A stretch of 64,000 nucleotides of DNA from CAXSBR01 sp964236495 (GCA_964236495.1 CAXSBR010000001.1:186001-250000); one strand, 5' to 3'. Positions 15,977 to 24,977 are shown, counted from the stretch's first letter. Numbers and translations: made by a program. Notes: a model not told the origin generated them from the letters alone.

Positions 15977-16502
15977 GGTTTATCTCCTCAGTGTCAGCTG
16001 GTCGCGCCTGATCTATGCGCAGTGCGGCCAGGGCATGGGACAGGTGACTGCGGACCGTCGCCGGGCGGCACTCAAGATAATCGGCGATATCCGCGTCGCT
16101 CATATCCAGGTAATACCGCAGAACTACTGCTGCCCGTTGCTGAGGCGTTAGTTCCTTCAGACGGGTCACCATTGCCCGTCTCTCATCGACGCCCTCCGCC
16201 GGGTCGGGTGTCACCCTCAACAGCCTGCTCACGTTACGCTCAGCTCTCGCGGTGATAGCACTGCGACGTTGCGTGCTCAGGTGCTCATTGACGATCATTC
16301 GACGCAGGTACGCCTGCGGGTGGTCGACCATGCAGATCCGGTCCCACTGCTCGAAGGCCCTGGCAAACACCACGGCAACGAGATCCTGCGCCGCCTGGGA
16401 GTTGCCGCTCAGCACCATCGCAAACTTGAGCATGGGCACCTGACGTGCCGCCGCAAACTCAACGAAAGTCGCGTGTCTCACATGCTCCGCCAGATCGTCC
16501 AC
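15966..16502 (-). CDS. SigE-family RNA polymerase sigma factor (ECF type)
   Basis: A 178-residue ECF sigma factor. Region 2 spans about residues 10-75 (FVEFAAARQVPMLKFAMVL, DLVAVVFARAFEQWDRI, PQAYLRRMIVNEHLS). Region 4 spans about 110-165 (LKELTPQQRAAVVLRYYLDMSDADIADYL, RPATVRSHLSHALAALR). The FxxFxxARxxxLxxxA start is typical of the actinobacterial SigE-like group. The gene overlaps its membrane partner downstream. Such pairs answer envelope signals, but no target promoter can be identified here. Confidence 0.9.
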   Translation of the reverse strand: MDDLAEHVRHATFVEFAAARQVPMLKFAMVLSGNSQAAQDLVAVVFARAFEQWDRICMVDHPQAYLRRMIVNEHLSTQRRSAITARAERNVSRLLRVTPDPAEGVDERRAMVTRLKELTPQQRAAVVLRYYLDMSDADIADYLECRPATVRSHLSHALAALRIDQARPADTEEINHGH

Positions 16503-16849
16503 CCCTCTTAGACGTTCCGGTGAACGATTCTGTGGAAGAAGCGTGACCGTCCGGCTGCGTTGAACGAGTCACGTTCATCATGATGCCGCGCCAACGGGGG
16601 GGACGCCGGTCAGCACAACGGCGAGCACGTCGCCAAGTTCGTGGACGGAGGCTTCTGCACGAGTGCCCGAAGCATTCTCGTGACACAAAGTCGAACACCC
16701 GGTGATGGGCCAGCAAGATCACCGTTAACCGCGAGCGTGACGGAGACACCACCACCAAGCTCAGTGCGGCCGGATAGGAAGTGGTTCGGGTCTCATCCCA
16801 GCTGTGGATGCGCGGTACCGAGCCGGGACGCGCGCCTTGCCGGTCGTCT
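16503..16849. other. Intergenic region with no recognisable gene
   Basis: About 350 bp between the sigma factor start and the UdgX remnant. It should hold the sigma operon promoter on the minus strand. Open frames here (for example minus 16459-16872) have no family resemblance and poor codon bias. Nothing else is seen. Confidence 0.6.
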
Positions 16850-17520
16850 CTACAGGGCTCCGGCGGCGACACTCAGGTCGGCGACGAGGCCGTCGAACAT
16901 GGCCGCGCGCTCGTCCGGTTCGCCGCGCAGAACTGCTGACGGATGGATCGTGGCCAGCACGTGGCGCACCGTCGGCGCGTCGGTCCAGCCGGCAAACGGG
17001 CCGTCGAAGGGCGGCCATTCCAGCAGCGCGCCTCGGTCCTGCGTCACCCGGAACTTTGGGCCGAGCAGCGACTGCGCAGCGGTGGCGCCCAGCGCTACCA
17101 CGAGCTCGGGTTCCACAGCGGTCAGCTCGGCGCCCAGCCACGGTCGGCAGGCAGTGACGTGAGCGGCGTCGGGCTTGGCGTGGATCCGCCTACTGCTGCC
17201 CGCTGTTGCCTTCCAGCGGAAGTGCTTGACGGCGTTGGTGACGTAGGCGGTCGCGCGGTCGATGCCGGCTTCGTTCAATGCCCGGTCGAGGAGCTTGCCG
17301 GCCGGCCCGACGAAGGGGCGCCGCGCTGGTCCTCGACGTCGCCGGGCTGCTCACCGACCAAGAGAAGCCGAGCGCCTGCCGCGCCGGTGCCGAAAACGAC
17401 CTGGGTCGCGTCCTCGTACAGGTTGCAACCCCGGCAGCCTTGGGCGGCGTGTGTCAGCGCAGGAACATCGACGGTCGACGGAAGGAACTGCTCGGCTCCG
17501 GGGTACTGCACGCGCGCCAT
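16850..17520 (-). pseudogene. udgX: UdgX-type uracil-DNA glycosylase, frameshifted
   Basis: The gene reads in two frames. Minus 17520 onward gives MARVQYPGAEQFLPSTVDVP, the Cys-rich CRGCNLYEDATQVVFG and the uracil-binding motif GEQPGDVEDQRGAP, then goes out of frame. The second frame resumes exactly with FVGPAGKLLDRALNEAGID and continues through TNAVKHFRW, SSRRIHAKP and ATIHPSAVLR to 16850. The RRIH loop carries the His that in UdgX forms a covalent DNA link. One C is missing in a run of four at plus 17315-17318; restoring it makes a full protein of about 223 residues. It is either a recent pseudogene or a sequencing error. UdgX removes uracil from DNA and is actinobacteria-typical. Confidence 0.82.
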
Positions 17521-17540
17521 GCATCCATATTGCAGGCTGG

Positions 17541-18587
17541 TCAGTCCTGGCGGTCGAGGCAGGTGGTGAGCTCGGCGACCAGTGCCGACCAGCTGCGGGC
17601 GTCGATGTCGGCGTCGGCAGAGACATCGGCAAGGAACTGGGCGTCGGCGTCGAGTTCGAGGAAGTCGGCCAGCTCCTTGAGGACCTTGGCCGCATGCACG
17701 GACGGCACCGTCAGGTCGTAGCTGTCGTCGTCGTCGGGTACGAACGCGTCGTCGTCGAGGCCGGCGACGTTGTCCCAGAATTCCAGCTTCACCAGTTCGT
17801 GCTGCTCGGCGTCGCGGCAGTACCGGGCTAGGTCCTCCGGTTCGGCAACCACCGCCACCTCGCCGTCATTGCCCAGGAACACCGGCTCGTCGTCGACCAC
17901 GCCGCGCAGGGTCAGCACGATGTCGTTGTCGGACAGGACCAGCTCGATCGGCTGGGCGCCGATCCGGTTCCACTCCGAATCGACGTCCCCGGCAACCGAG
18001 GCCGGCGCCGGTGTCGCGCCGAAGTCGCCGCGCCAGTCCAGCCACTGGCTCACCCGGCGCAGCGCGCGCTCCCAACTGCTGGCGATCGTGTCGCCGAGGT
18101 CGCTCCACGCCCGCGCACCCTCCCGGCCGGTGTAGCCCTCGTCGCCGTTGACCAGTTCTGCGTATTCGGGCGTCGAGCCGACCAAACGGCTCAGCGCGCC
18201 GTCCTCGCACGCCTCAGCGATGCGCAGCACCATCTCGACAACGTTGGCCAGCTGGGATTCGTTGACCGGTGTGGGATCTTCGGCGGCCCATTCGTAGACG
18301 CCCTCGAGGTCGTAGCGGTGCTCGGAGTCCGGGCGCAGCTGTGCCGGGGTGAGCTTCTGAACACGCGGCCAGTCCGGGTGGTCGGACAGGTCGTGTTCGT
18401 CATGGGTGGCGATGAACTCGACCAGGTCGTCGACGGTGGGAAACAGCACGATCTTGGCGCCGTCGCCGAGGAAGCCCTGCCACTCGTCGCCGTCCTCGTC
18501 CTCCCACGGCGGTGCCCACAGCGTGATGCCGCTGCGCTCGTCAAGGGTGAGCTGGATGGCGACGATGGAGCCGGACGGGCTGGTCAT
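17541..18587 (-). CDS. Conserved actinobacterial acidic protein of unknown function
   Basis: A 348-residue, strongly acidic, soluble protein without signal peptide or membrane segment. It starts with an Asp/Glu-rich strand region (LTLWAPPWEDEDGDEWQGFLG), then VLFPTVDDLVEFIATHDEHDLSDHPDW. The C-terminal half repeats this plan (PVFLGNDGEVAVVAEPEDLARYCRDAEQHEL), suggesting two related modules. Similar proteins are common in actinobacteria and are sometimes labelled primosomal protein, for which I see no support. It lies 20 bp upstream of the UdgX remnant on the same strand, so it was probably co-transcribed with it. Confidence 0.75.
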   Translation of the reverse strand: MTSPSGSIVAIQLTLDERSGITLWAPPWEDEDGDEWQGFLGDGAKIVLFPTVDDLVEFIATHDEHDLSDHPDWPRVQKLTPAQLRPDSEHRYDLEGVYEWAAEDPTPVNESQLANVVEMVLRIAEACEDGALSRLVGSTPEYAELVNGDEGYTGREGARAWSDLGDTIASSWERALRRVSQWLDWRGDFGATPAPASVAGDVDSEWNRIGAQPIELVLSDNDIVLTLRGVVDDEPVFLGNDGEVAVVAEPEDLARYCRDAEQHELVKLEFWDNVAGLDDDAFVPDDDDSYDLTVPSVHAAKVLKELADFLELDADAQFLADVSADADIDARSWSALVAELTTCLDRQD

Positions 18588-18718
18588 GACAGCGAACTTA
18601 CCGCCGCGACGCCGGTCGTTCCGCCGCCGCTGCGCCGCTTGCCGTGTCTCGGTGGGGGCGCGGTTCTACGATGACCCGATCATGGCCGCCGACGCGCAGA
18701 ACGACCGACTGGACGCGC

Positions 18719-19753
18719 ATGGCTGAGGCCCTGTCGGCTGCGGGGCTGTCGGCTGCGGCACTGTCGACTGCGGGGGTGGCCGACAGCGTGCTGGCCGGTG
18801 AGCGGGTTGCCGTGGCCCGCGCCATCACCCTGGTGGAGTCCACCCGCCCGGCTGATGCGGTGGCTGCCGAGCAGTTGGTGGACGCGCTGCTGCCCTTCAC
18901 CGGCTCCAGCGTGCGGGTGGGGATCACCGGCGTGCCGGGCGTCGGGAAGTCGACGTTCATCGACGCCCTGGGATCGCGGCTGGTCGAGGCCGGGCACCGG
19001 GTGGCGGTGCTGGCCGTCGATCCGTCCTCGGCCCGCTCGGGCGGCAGCATCTTGGGTGATCGCACGCGGATGTCCCGGTTGGCAGCCAGCGCCGATGCCT
19101 TCGTGCGGCCGGCGCCCACCGGGCTGACGTTGGGCGGTGTTGCCGCTGCCACCCGGGAGAGCATCGTCGTGGTGGAGGCGGCCGGATACGACGTGGTGTT
19201 GGTGGAGACCGTGGGCGTCGGTCAGTCGGAATACGTCGTCGCCGAACTCGTCGACACCGTCGTACTGCTGATGCTCGCGCGCGCCGGGGACGCATTGCAG
19301 GGCCTCAAACGCGGCATTCTCGAGCTGGCCGACGTCGTCGCGGTCACCAAGGCCGACGGCGGGCACGAGAACGAGGCAGCCGCCGCGGCAGCGCAATTGG
19401 CCGCGGCGTTGCGCCTGCTGGGCTCGTCGGATGCTGGCTGGACGGTGCCGGTGTCCACCTGCAGCGCGCTCAGCGGAACCGGAATCGACGAGGCGTGGGC
19501 GGCGGTGGAGGCGCACACCGCGCTGCTCGGTCCTCGAGGAGTGGCGGTCAAGCGCAGCGAGCAGGCGGTGCAGTGGACGCGCGCCTTGGTGCGCGCCCGA
19601 CTGCTGTCCGAGCTCGACCATCCCGCCGTCCGCGGCCGCGTCGAGCAGGCCGAGCACGAGGTGCGCGCCGGCATGCGCACGCCCGCTCAGGCCGCGGCCG
19701 GCATCCTGGCCGAGCTGTCAGAATTGATCCGTTCGCAACACGCTGCGCACTAA
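18719..19753 (+). CDS. meaB: Methylmalonyl-CoA mutase-associated GTPase MeaB
   Basis: A 344-residue G3E-family P-loop GTPase. Walker A is GVPGVGKST (near residue 66), followed by LAVDPSSARSGGSILGDRTRM, the Walker B/switch VETVGVGQSE and the base motif TKAD. The C-terminal helices match MeaB. MeaB gates cobalamin loading of methylmalonyl-CoA mutase and protects the enzyme. The mutase genes are not adjacent here, which is unusual. The N-terminus contains short repeats (LSAAGLSAAALSTAG). ATG 18719 was chosen; the longer frame from 18644 is Arg-rich non-family sequence. The next gene starts 11 bp after the stop. Confidence 0.92.
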   Translation: MAEALSAAGLSAAALSTAGVADSVLAGERVAVARAITLVESTRPADAVAAEQLVDALLPFTGSSVRVGITGVPGVGKSTFIDALGSRLVEAGHRVAVLAVDPSSARSGGSILGDRTRMSRLAASADAFVRPAPTGLTLGGVAAATRESIVVVEAAGYDVVLVETVGVGQSEYVVAELVDTVVLLMLARAGDALQGLKRGILELADVVAVTKADGGHENEAAAAAAQLAAALRLLGSSDAGWTVPVSTCSALSGTGIDEAWAAVEAHTALLGPRGVAVKRSEQAVQWTRALVRARLLSELDHPAVRGRVEQAEHEVRAGMRTPAQAAAGILAELSELIRSQHAAH

Positions 19754-19764
19754 GCTTCGACGTC

Positions 19765-20982
19765 GTGCACACCGCGGTCGAGGTTCAGACGACCGTGGAC
19801 CGCTGGGTGGACCGGCACGCCGACGACGTGATTGCGCTGCGTCGCGACCTGCACGCTCATCCCGAGATCGGGCGCGAAGAGTATCGCACCACCAAGCAGA
19901 TCGTGGAATTCCTCAGCGGCCTGGGACTGGAGCCCACCGTGCTCGCCGGCGGCACCGGCGTGGTGTGCGACCTGGGCGGTACGAGCGGGTCGGGTCACCG
20001 CGCCGTGGTGGCCCTACGCGCGGACATCGACGCGTTGCCCATCCTCGATTCCAAGGACGTGGCCTACAAATCGCTCAACGTCGGTAGCTGCCACGCCTGC
20101 GGCCACGACGTCCACACCGCCGCCCTACTGGGTGCGGCCGCCGCGCTCGTCTCCGCCGGCCCGCTGCCGGGGCGGATCCGGTTGATCTTCCAGCCGGCCG
20201 AGGAGCTAATTCCCGGCGGTGCGTTGCAGGTGCTCGACAGCGGCGCGATGGAGCAGGTGGCGCAGGTGTTCGCGCTGCACTGCGATCCCAGCCTGGATCT
20301 GGGCAGGATCGGTCTGCGGGTGGGACCGATCACGGCTGCCTGCGACACGGTCTCGGTGCGGCTGAACGGTCCCGGTGGGCACACCGCCCGTCCGCACCTG
20401 ACGGCGGATCTGGTCAACGCGCTGGGCAAGGTGATCGTCGAGACGCCGGCGTTGCTGTCTCGCCGGGTGGACCCGCGTGCCGGGCTGTTGCTGGTGTGGG
20501 GTGCGGTCTCGGCCGGGGTCGCGGGCAACGCGATTCCCCAGTCCGGGTCGGTGCGCGGCACGGTGCGGGTGCTCAGCCGCGATGCCTGGGTGGACGCGGG
20601 CACCAAGGTGCGCGACGCCATCGCCGCCGCGGTCGCGGGCACTGGCGTGAGCGCCGAGGTGGACTACGAGCGCGGCGTGCCGCCGGTGGTCAACGACGCC
20701 GGCGCCTACGACGTCCAGCACCGCGCGGCACTGACGACGGTGGGTGCCCACGGCATCACCACGACCGAGCAGAGCATGGGCGGCGAGGACTTCGGCTGGC
20801 TGACCGGCGAGCGCCCCGGCGCATTGGCCCGACTGGGCGTGCGGAGTCCGCTGCTCGACGCACCGACGCACGAGCTGCACCAGGGCAGCTTCGACATCGA
20901 CGAGCGGGCGCTCGCGATCGCCACCCGCTTCGTCGCGCACACCGCGCTGGAAGCACTCGCCCAGGTAGGTGAGCGGTCATAA
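19765..20982 (+). CDS. M20-family amidohydrolase (AmiA/AmiB-like)
   Basis: About 405 residues from GTG 19765, just after meaB. It is a metal-dependent amidohydrolase of the M20D type (hippurate hydrolase/IAA-amino-acid hydrolase group). Visible landmarks are HAHPEIGREEYRT, RADIDALPI, the metal site CHACGHDVHTAALLGAA, the catalytic Glu region QPAEELIPGG, and NAIPQSGSVRGTVR with EQSMGGEDFGW. It should cleave an N-acyl or amide bond of a small cytoplasmic substrate. In mycobacteria AmiA/AmiB homologues lie close to lpdA, and an LpdA-like gene follows here after one gene. Confidence 0.88.
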   Translation: MHTAVEVQTTVDRWVDRHADDVIALRRDLHAHPEIGREEYRTTKQIVEFLSGLGLEPTVLAGGTGVVCDLGGTSGSGHRAVVALRADIDALPILDSKDVAYKSLNVGSCHACGHDVHTAALLGAAAALVSAGPLPGRIRLIFQPAEELIPGGALQVLDSGAMEQVAQVFALHCDPSLDLGRIGLRVGPITAACDTVSVRLNGPGGHTARPHLTADLVNALGKVIVETPALLSRRVDPRAGLLLVWGAVSAGVAGNAIPQSGSVRGTVRVLSRDAWVDAGTKVRDAIAAAVAGTGVSAEVDYERGVPPVVNDAGAYDVQHRAALTTVGAHGITTTEQSMGGEDFGWLTGERPGALARLGVRSPLLDAPTHELHQGSFDIDERALAIATRFVAHTALEALAQVGERS

Positions 20983-21029
20983 CAGCTGCTCCTGCTTCCG
21001 ACGGGCCGGTATTCGCCCGCTACAAGGAC

Positions 21030-21698
21030 TTGTGCATCGACGCCGTCGACGTCGCGCTGATGTCGACGTTCTGGGCGCACGCGCTTGGGCTGGCCGTGCT
21101 GATTGAGGCCGGCGCGACGAGTCTCGTCGGTCCGGCCGCCGAGCAGACGGTGTGGATGAACGCCGTCGCCGAACCCAAGACCGTCAAGCACCGCCTGCAT
21201 CTGGACGTGCACGGCAGCAACGGCCGCAGCGAGCAGGAACTGGTGGCCTGCGGTGCGCGCGTGCTGGAGCGGCTGCCGCACTGGACGGTGTTAGCCGACC
21301 CCGAAGGCGGCGAGTTCTGCCTGTTCGAGCGGGCTCATCCGCCGGCATACCGGCTGTCCGAGGTCTGCTTGGATGCCGGAAACGCCCACGAGCTGGCCGG
21401 CTGGTGGGCGTCGGTGCTGGGTACGCAGACGCAGAGTGAGGACGGCGACGACTGGTACTGGCTGAGCGTCCCCGGCGCGCCGTTCGAGAGCCTCGTCCTC
21501 AATCCGGTGCCCGAACCCAAGGTCGTGAAGAATCGGGTCCACTTCGACGTCACCACTTCCGACGTGGGGGCGTTGCGCGCTGCCGGTGCGTCGCTGCTGC
21601 GTGCGCACGACGACGAGATCGACTGGGATGTGTTGGCCGATCCCGAAGGCAACGAGTTCTGCGCCTTTGCATCTCGACGGGCTGGAGTCGCGCAGTGA
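21030..21698 (+). CDS. VOC-family protein with two glyoxalase-like domains
   Basis: A cytoplasmic protein of about 222 residues in which two halves repeat the Glyoxalase_6-like pattern: FWAHALGL... VKHRLHLDVHG... VLADPEGGEFCLFE, then LAGWWASVLGT... VKNRVHFDVTT... VLADPEGNEFCAF. Function is unknown; such proteins bind metals or small ligands. The only usual start codon in frame is TTG 21030, but the natural N-terminus seems to begin upstream at an ATA (20979-20981) giving ITAAPASDGPVFARYKDL, where ATAA overlaps the previous stop. The stop overlaps the GTG of the next gene. Confidence 0.8.
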   Translation: MCIDAVDVALMSTFWAHALGLAVLIEAGATSLVGPAAEQTVWMNAVAEPKTVKHRLHLDVHGSNGRSEQELVACGARVLERLPHWTVLADPEGGEFCLFERAHPPAYRLSEVCLDAGNAHELAGWWASVLGTQTQSEDGDDWYWLSVPGAPFESLVLNPVPEPKVVKNRVHFDVTTSDVGALRAAGASLLRAHDDEIDWDVLADPEGNEFCAFASRRAGVAQ

Positions 21699-23092
21699 CT
21701 CGGGTTGCGGTGATAGGTGCCGGCCCGGGCGGCTACGAGGCTGCTCTGGTCGCGGCTTCGCTGGGCGCTGAGGTGACCGTCGCCGCCGCGGACGGTGCCG
21801 GCGGCGCCTGCGTTCTCTACGACTGCGTGCCGAGCAAGACGCTGATTGCCACCAGCGACAAGGTGACCAGCTTCAGCAGTGCCGCCGACGTCGGATTGGA
21901 GGGCTCCTTCGACGCCGTCGACCTGGCTGCGGTAAACAAGCGCATTCTGGCGCTGGCCCAGGCCCAGTCCGACGACATTGCCGCCCGATTGGTCCGCGAG
22001 GGTGTGCGCATTGTCGCCGGCTACGGCCGGTTCGCCGAGACCCAGGTCGGCGGTCACCGGCACAGCGTCGAGGTGGTGGACGACGCCGGATCGGTGCTGG
22101 AGCGCCTGGACGCCGACATCGTGCTTCTTGCTACCGGCGGCACGCCCCGTCAGCTGCGCGGCAGCCCGCCCGACGGCGAGCGGATCCTGTCCTGGCGCCA
22201 GCTCTACAACCTGGACCGGTTGCCCGAGGAGCTGGTGGTGATCGGCTCGGGCGTCACCGGAGCGGAGTTCGCCAGCGGCTATTCGGAGCTGGGTGTGCCG
22301 GTGACGCTGGTGAGCAGCCGCGACCGGGTGCTGCCCAGCGAGGACGCCGACGCCGCCGCCGTCATCGAGCGGGTGTTCACCGAGCGCGGCGGCAAGCTGG
22401 TGAAGCAGGGGCGGGCGAAGGCGGTGCGCCGCGACGGCGATGCGGTGGTCGTCGAGCTGGCCGACGGGCGCCTGGTTCGTGGAACGCACGCGTTGATCTG
22501 CGTCGGCACTGTGCCCAACACCTCGTCGCTGGGGCTGGTCGATGCTGGCGTGGCCGTCGACGGCGAGGGATACGTCGTCGTGGATCGGGTGTCGCGGACG
22601 AATGTGCCGGGCGTGTACGCCGCGGGCGACTGCACCGGGGTTCTGCTGCTGGCCTCGGTGGCGGCGATGCAGGGCCGGATCGCGATGTGGCACGCGCTGG
22701 GAGAGGCGGTGACGCCGCTGCGGACCAAGACGGTGGCGGCCAACGTGTTCACCCACCCCGAGATCGCGACGGTGGGCATCGGCGCGGCGTCGCAGACGTC
22801 GGCGGTTCCCGCCCGCGTTGTCACCCTGCCGTTGAGCACCAATGCGCGCGCGAAGATGCAGGGCAACGTCGACGGCTTCGTCAAGTTGTACGCCCGGGAA
22901 GAGACCGGCGTCGTCGTGGGCGGGGTGGTGGTGTCACCGGATGCATCCGAGCTCATCATGCCGGTGGCGCTCGCGGTGCAGCGGCGCCTGACCGTCGACG
23001 ACCTGGCTGCGACGTTCACCGTGTATCCGTCGCTGTCGGGGTCGGTGGCCGAGGCGGCGCGGCGGCTCATGCACCATGGTGACTTGGATTAA
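21695..23092 (+). CDS. lpdA: NAD(P)H-quinone dehydrogenase, LpdA-like flavoprotein disulfide reductase
   Basis: A 465-residue FAD protein. FAD site GAGPGGYEAA at the N-terminus; Cys39 and Cys44 in CVLYDC-VPSKT form the redox pair; the second nucleotide site is GSGVTGAEFASGY; AAGDCTGVLLLASVAAMQGR binds FAD. The C-terminus (VYPSLSGSVAEAARRLMHHG) lacks the HPTxxE pair of dihydrolipoamide dehydrogenases, so it is unlikely to oxidise lipoamide. That fits LpdA of Mycobacterium, a quinone reductase with antioxidant effects. Unlike that protein, as I recall its sequence, this one keeps both Cys. The GTG start overlaps the VOC gene stop. Confidence 0.87.
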   Translation: MTRVAVIGAGPGGYEAALVAASLGAEVTVAAADGAGGACVLYDCVPSKTLIATSDKVTSFSSAADVGLEGSFDAVDLAAVNKRILALAQAQSDDIAARLVREGVRIVAGYGRFAETQVGGHRHSVEVVDDAGSVLERLDADIVLLATGGTPRQLRGSPPDGERILSWRQLYNLDRLPEELVVIGSGVTGAEFASGYSELGVPVTLVSSRDRVLPSEDADAAAVIERVFTERGGKLVKQGRAKAVRRDGDAVVVELADGRLVRGTHALICVGTVPNTSSLGLVDAGVAVDGEGYVVVDRVSRTNVPGVYAAGDCTGVLLLASVAAMQGRIAMWHALGEAVTPLRTKTVAANVFTHPEIATVGIGAASQTSAVPARVVTLPLSTNARAKMQGNVDGFVKLYAREETGVVVGGVVVSPDASELIMPVALAVQRRLTVDDLAATFTVYPSLSGSVAEAARRLMHHGDLD

Positions 23093-23106
23093 CGGGAGGT
23101 TGTGAC

Positions 23107-23475
23107 ATGGTCGATTTGTCGCCCGAGGCCGTCGAGCGCGCGCAACGCACGATCCTTGCTGCGCCGGTGTTCACCGAACACGCCGAGGTGATCGCTGCCC
23201 AGACGCCGGACCTGTCGTCGGACGACGTGCTGGTTGCCGTCGTCGACGCGTCGCTGGCTTTCACTGGAACCTGGGTGGTCGGGCGCGGCGAGGTGGTCGA
23301 GCGGGTGCCTGAACTGGAGGGCACCGGCTGGGCGATGGTGTGCTCGCACAAGTCCGACGCCGAACAGATCCGTTACCGCGCGACGGAGATGAGTTCGTTG
23401 GCGGCCAAGCGCATCGAGATGATTGCCCGGGTGCGGGCAAAGGGAGAGTTCACAGAGTCTACTGACACCAATTAG
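23107..23475 (+). CDS. Conserved small protein of unknown function
   Basis: A 122-residue soluble protein starting MVDLSPEAVERAQRTIL, with helices at both ends and a central strand region (WVVGRGEVVERVPELEGTGWAMVCSHKS). I do not recognise the family. GGGAGG lies upstream of the ATG, a strong ribosome site. It follows lpdA by 14 bp, so it is probably the last gene of the meaB-to-lpdA transcript. Its 3' end overlaps the convergent HNH gene by 17 bp. Confidence 0.75.
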   Translation: MVDLSPEAVERAQRTILAAPVFTEHAEVIAAQTPDLSSDDVLVAVVDASLAFTGTWVVGRGEVVERVPELEGTGWAMVCSHKSDAEQIRYRATEMSSLAAKRIEMIARVRAKGEFTESTDTN

Positions 23476-24841
23476 TTCCTGAGTCGGCTCCGCTGATGTC
23501 GCTGTCGAATGCGCTTATCGCCGGATCGTCCAATTCGGGGTCGAAGTATTCATCGTCTGCGTCGGTGTAGTTGCAGTCGGCGTCTACCGGATAAGGCGGC
23601 GGCTTCGTGTGGAATGTCGAACCGTTCGGCGCCGTCCAGACGTAACTGCCGTTGTTCTGCCTGCATACTTTCCACCCTGCTTCGTGCTTTGCTCGATGGT
23701 GACGCCGGCACAGCGGGTGCAGATTGTCTGCGCCACTGTCGCCGCCCGCGTGGAACGCCACGATATGGTCGAGGTCGCAGCGTATTGCCGGGATGGAGCA
23801 GTGCGGAAAGGTGCAGTGTCGGTCGCGAGCGACGACGAAGCGTAATAGTTCGGCGGATGGTCGGTATCTCTCAGACTCTCGTGGCGGTGCGCCTCGCAAT
23901 TGTCCCAATGTGTCAACCGAATACGCCGAGATGGCTGTGTGAGAAAGATTGTCCCTGCTAGTGAATTGCGCGATCAGCTTTCGAGCTGCGCCGGCGCTGA
24001 TCGGCCCATATCCGTCGAGATCGGCCGGTACGTCGTCCTCGCCGCTGAGTGTGCGCGCGGTGACGGTGAGCCCGAGCTGCGCCGGCCGGCCGTGGTGAGC
24101 GGGCATAGCGCCGCTGTCGAGAACCGCGAAACCAAGGTCGACCAAGGCATCGGCCTGGCGCTGATCCAAGGTTCGAGTGTCGTCTGCGGCTCCACTTTTA
24201 TCGGCCACACCACGAATAGCGGTCATCAGTGCGCGTGCACCAGCGGCCGGAAGGTAGGCCTTCAAGTCGGCCATGCCGTCTGCGCCAGGGGTGAGTATGA
24301 CGCGACGCTGCTCGACCGCACGCGCCTCACGCTCGACTTCGCCACTCGGATCGACCGCCAACACCGCACGCTTCAACGCCCGCCGGGTTTGTACCGCCGA
24401 CTGCTCAGCGGCTCTGGGCAGCACCCGCTCTTCTACCATGACCGCATGGCAGGCGTCGAGGTGAGTCGTGGCGGAGGCTATGTCGCCAGCTTGCGTCGGG
24501 GAAACGTCGCCGGCACCTAGCGCAGCCAGCGTCGCGGGCAATCGGCGCACCAGATCGCGAGCCACGCCCAAGCGTGCACCGGCAGTTGTCGGCGCAAGGC
24601 GCAGTGCGGCACCTAATTCTTCCTGCACCCAGTCGTCGTCGGAGGCTACCCCGATGAGCGACGGCCGCAATTGCGCGACAAGGCGATGCTGAACCGCAGT
24701 AAGCCATGCGATTTGGCGCTCCACCGCAACGATAAGATCAAGCCTATCGTCATTGCTGATGTTAGATCCGACAAGTTCGGCTATTGCTGCCACAACCTCT
24801 GCACTTGGTACGGCTGCCGCCACGTTCGCAGCCGTTGTCAT
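23459..24841 (-). CDS. DUF222-HNH endonuclease (13E12-repeat type)
   Basis: A 460-residue protein with an N-terminal helical DUF222 domain (residues ~20-300) and a C-terminal HNH nuclease domain (CTFPHCSIPAIRCDLDHIV, then NLHPLCRRHHRAKHEAGW). The Asp-His pair, Asn and His of the HNH fold and two Cys pairs are present. Actinobacteria carry many such copies, some as mobile or repeated elements (13E12 family in mycobacteria). Nuclease activity is expected; the biological role is unknown. A TAGTAT -10-like box ends 9 bases before the ATG, consistent with a leaderless transcript. Codon bias is weaker than in the neighbours, suggesting transfer. Confidence 0.87.
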   Translation of the reverse strand: MTTAANVAAAVPSAEVVAAIAELVGSNISNDDRLDLIVAVERQIAWLTAVQHRLVAQLRPSLIGVASDDDWVQEELGAALRLAPTTAGARLGVARDLVRRLPATLAALGAGDVSPTQAGDIASATTHLDACHAVMVEERVLPRAAEQSAVQTRRALKRAVLAVDPSGEVEREARAVEQRRVILTPGADGMADLKAYLPAAGARALMTAIRGVADKSGAADDTRTLDQRQADALVDLGFAVLDSGAMPAHHGRPAQLGLTVTARTLSGEDDVPADLDGYGPISAGAARKLIAQFTSRDNLSHTAISAYSVDTLGQLRGAPPRESERYRPSAELLRFVVARDRHCTFPHCSIPAIRCDLDHIVAFHAGGDSGADNLHPLCRRHHRAKHEAGWKVCRQNNGSYVWTAPNGSTFHTKPPPYPVDADCNYTDADDEYFDPELDDPAISAFDSDISGADSGTNWCQ

Positions 24842-24977
24842 GGCTCAATGATACTAAATCGAACCGATATTGTCTACAGGTAATCGCGAAATGCAACGCC
24901 GTTGTCTGGCTCAATAGGCATCGTTGTCCAATTTTAAGTTTGGCACCGCTACCAAGTACGTGTGCGACACTGACCTC

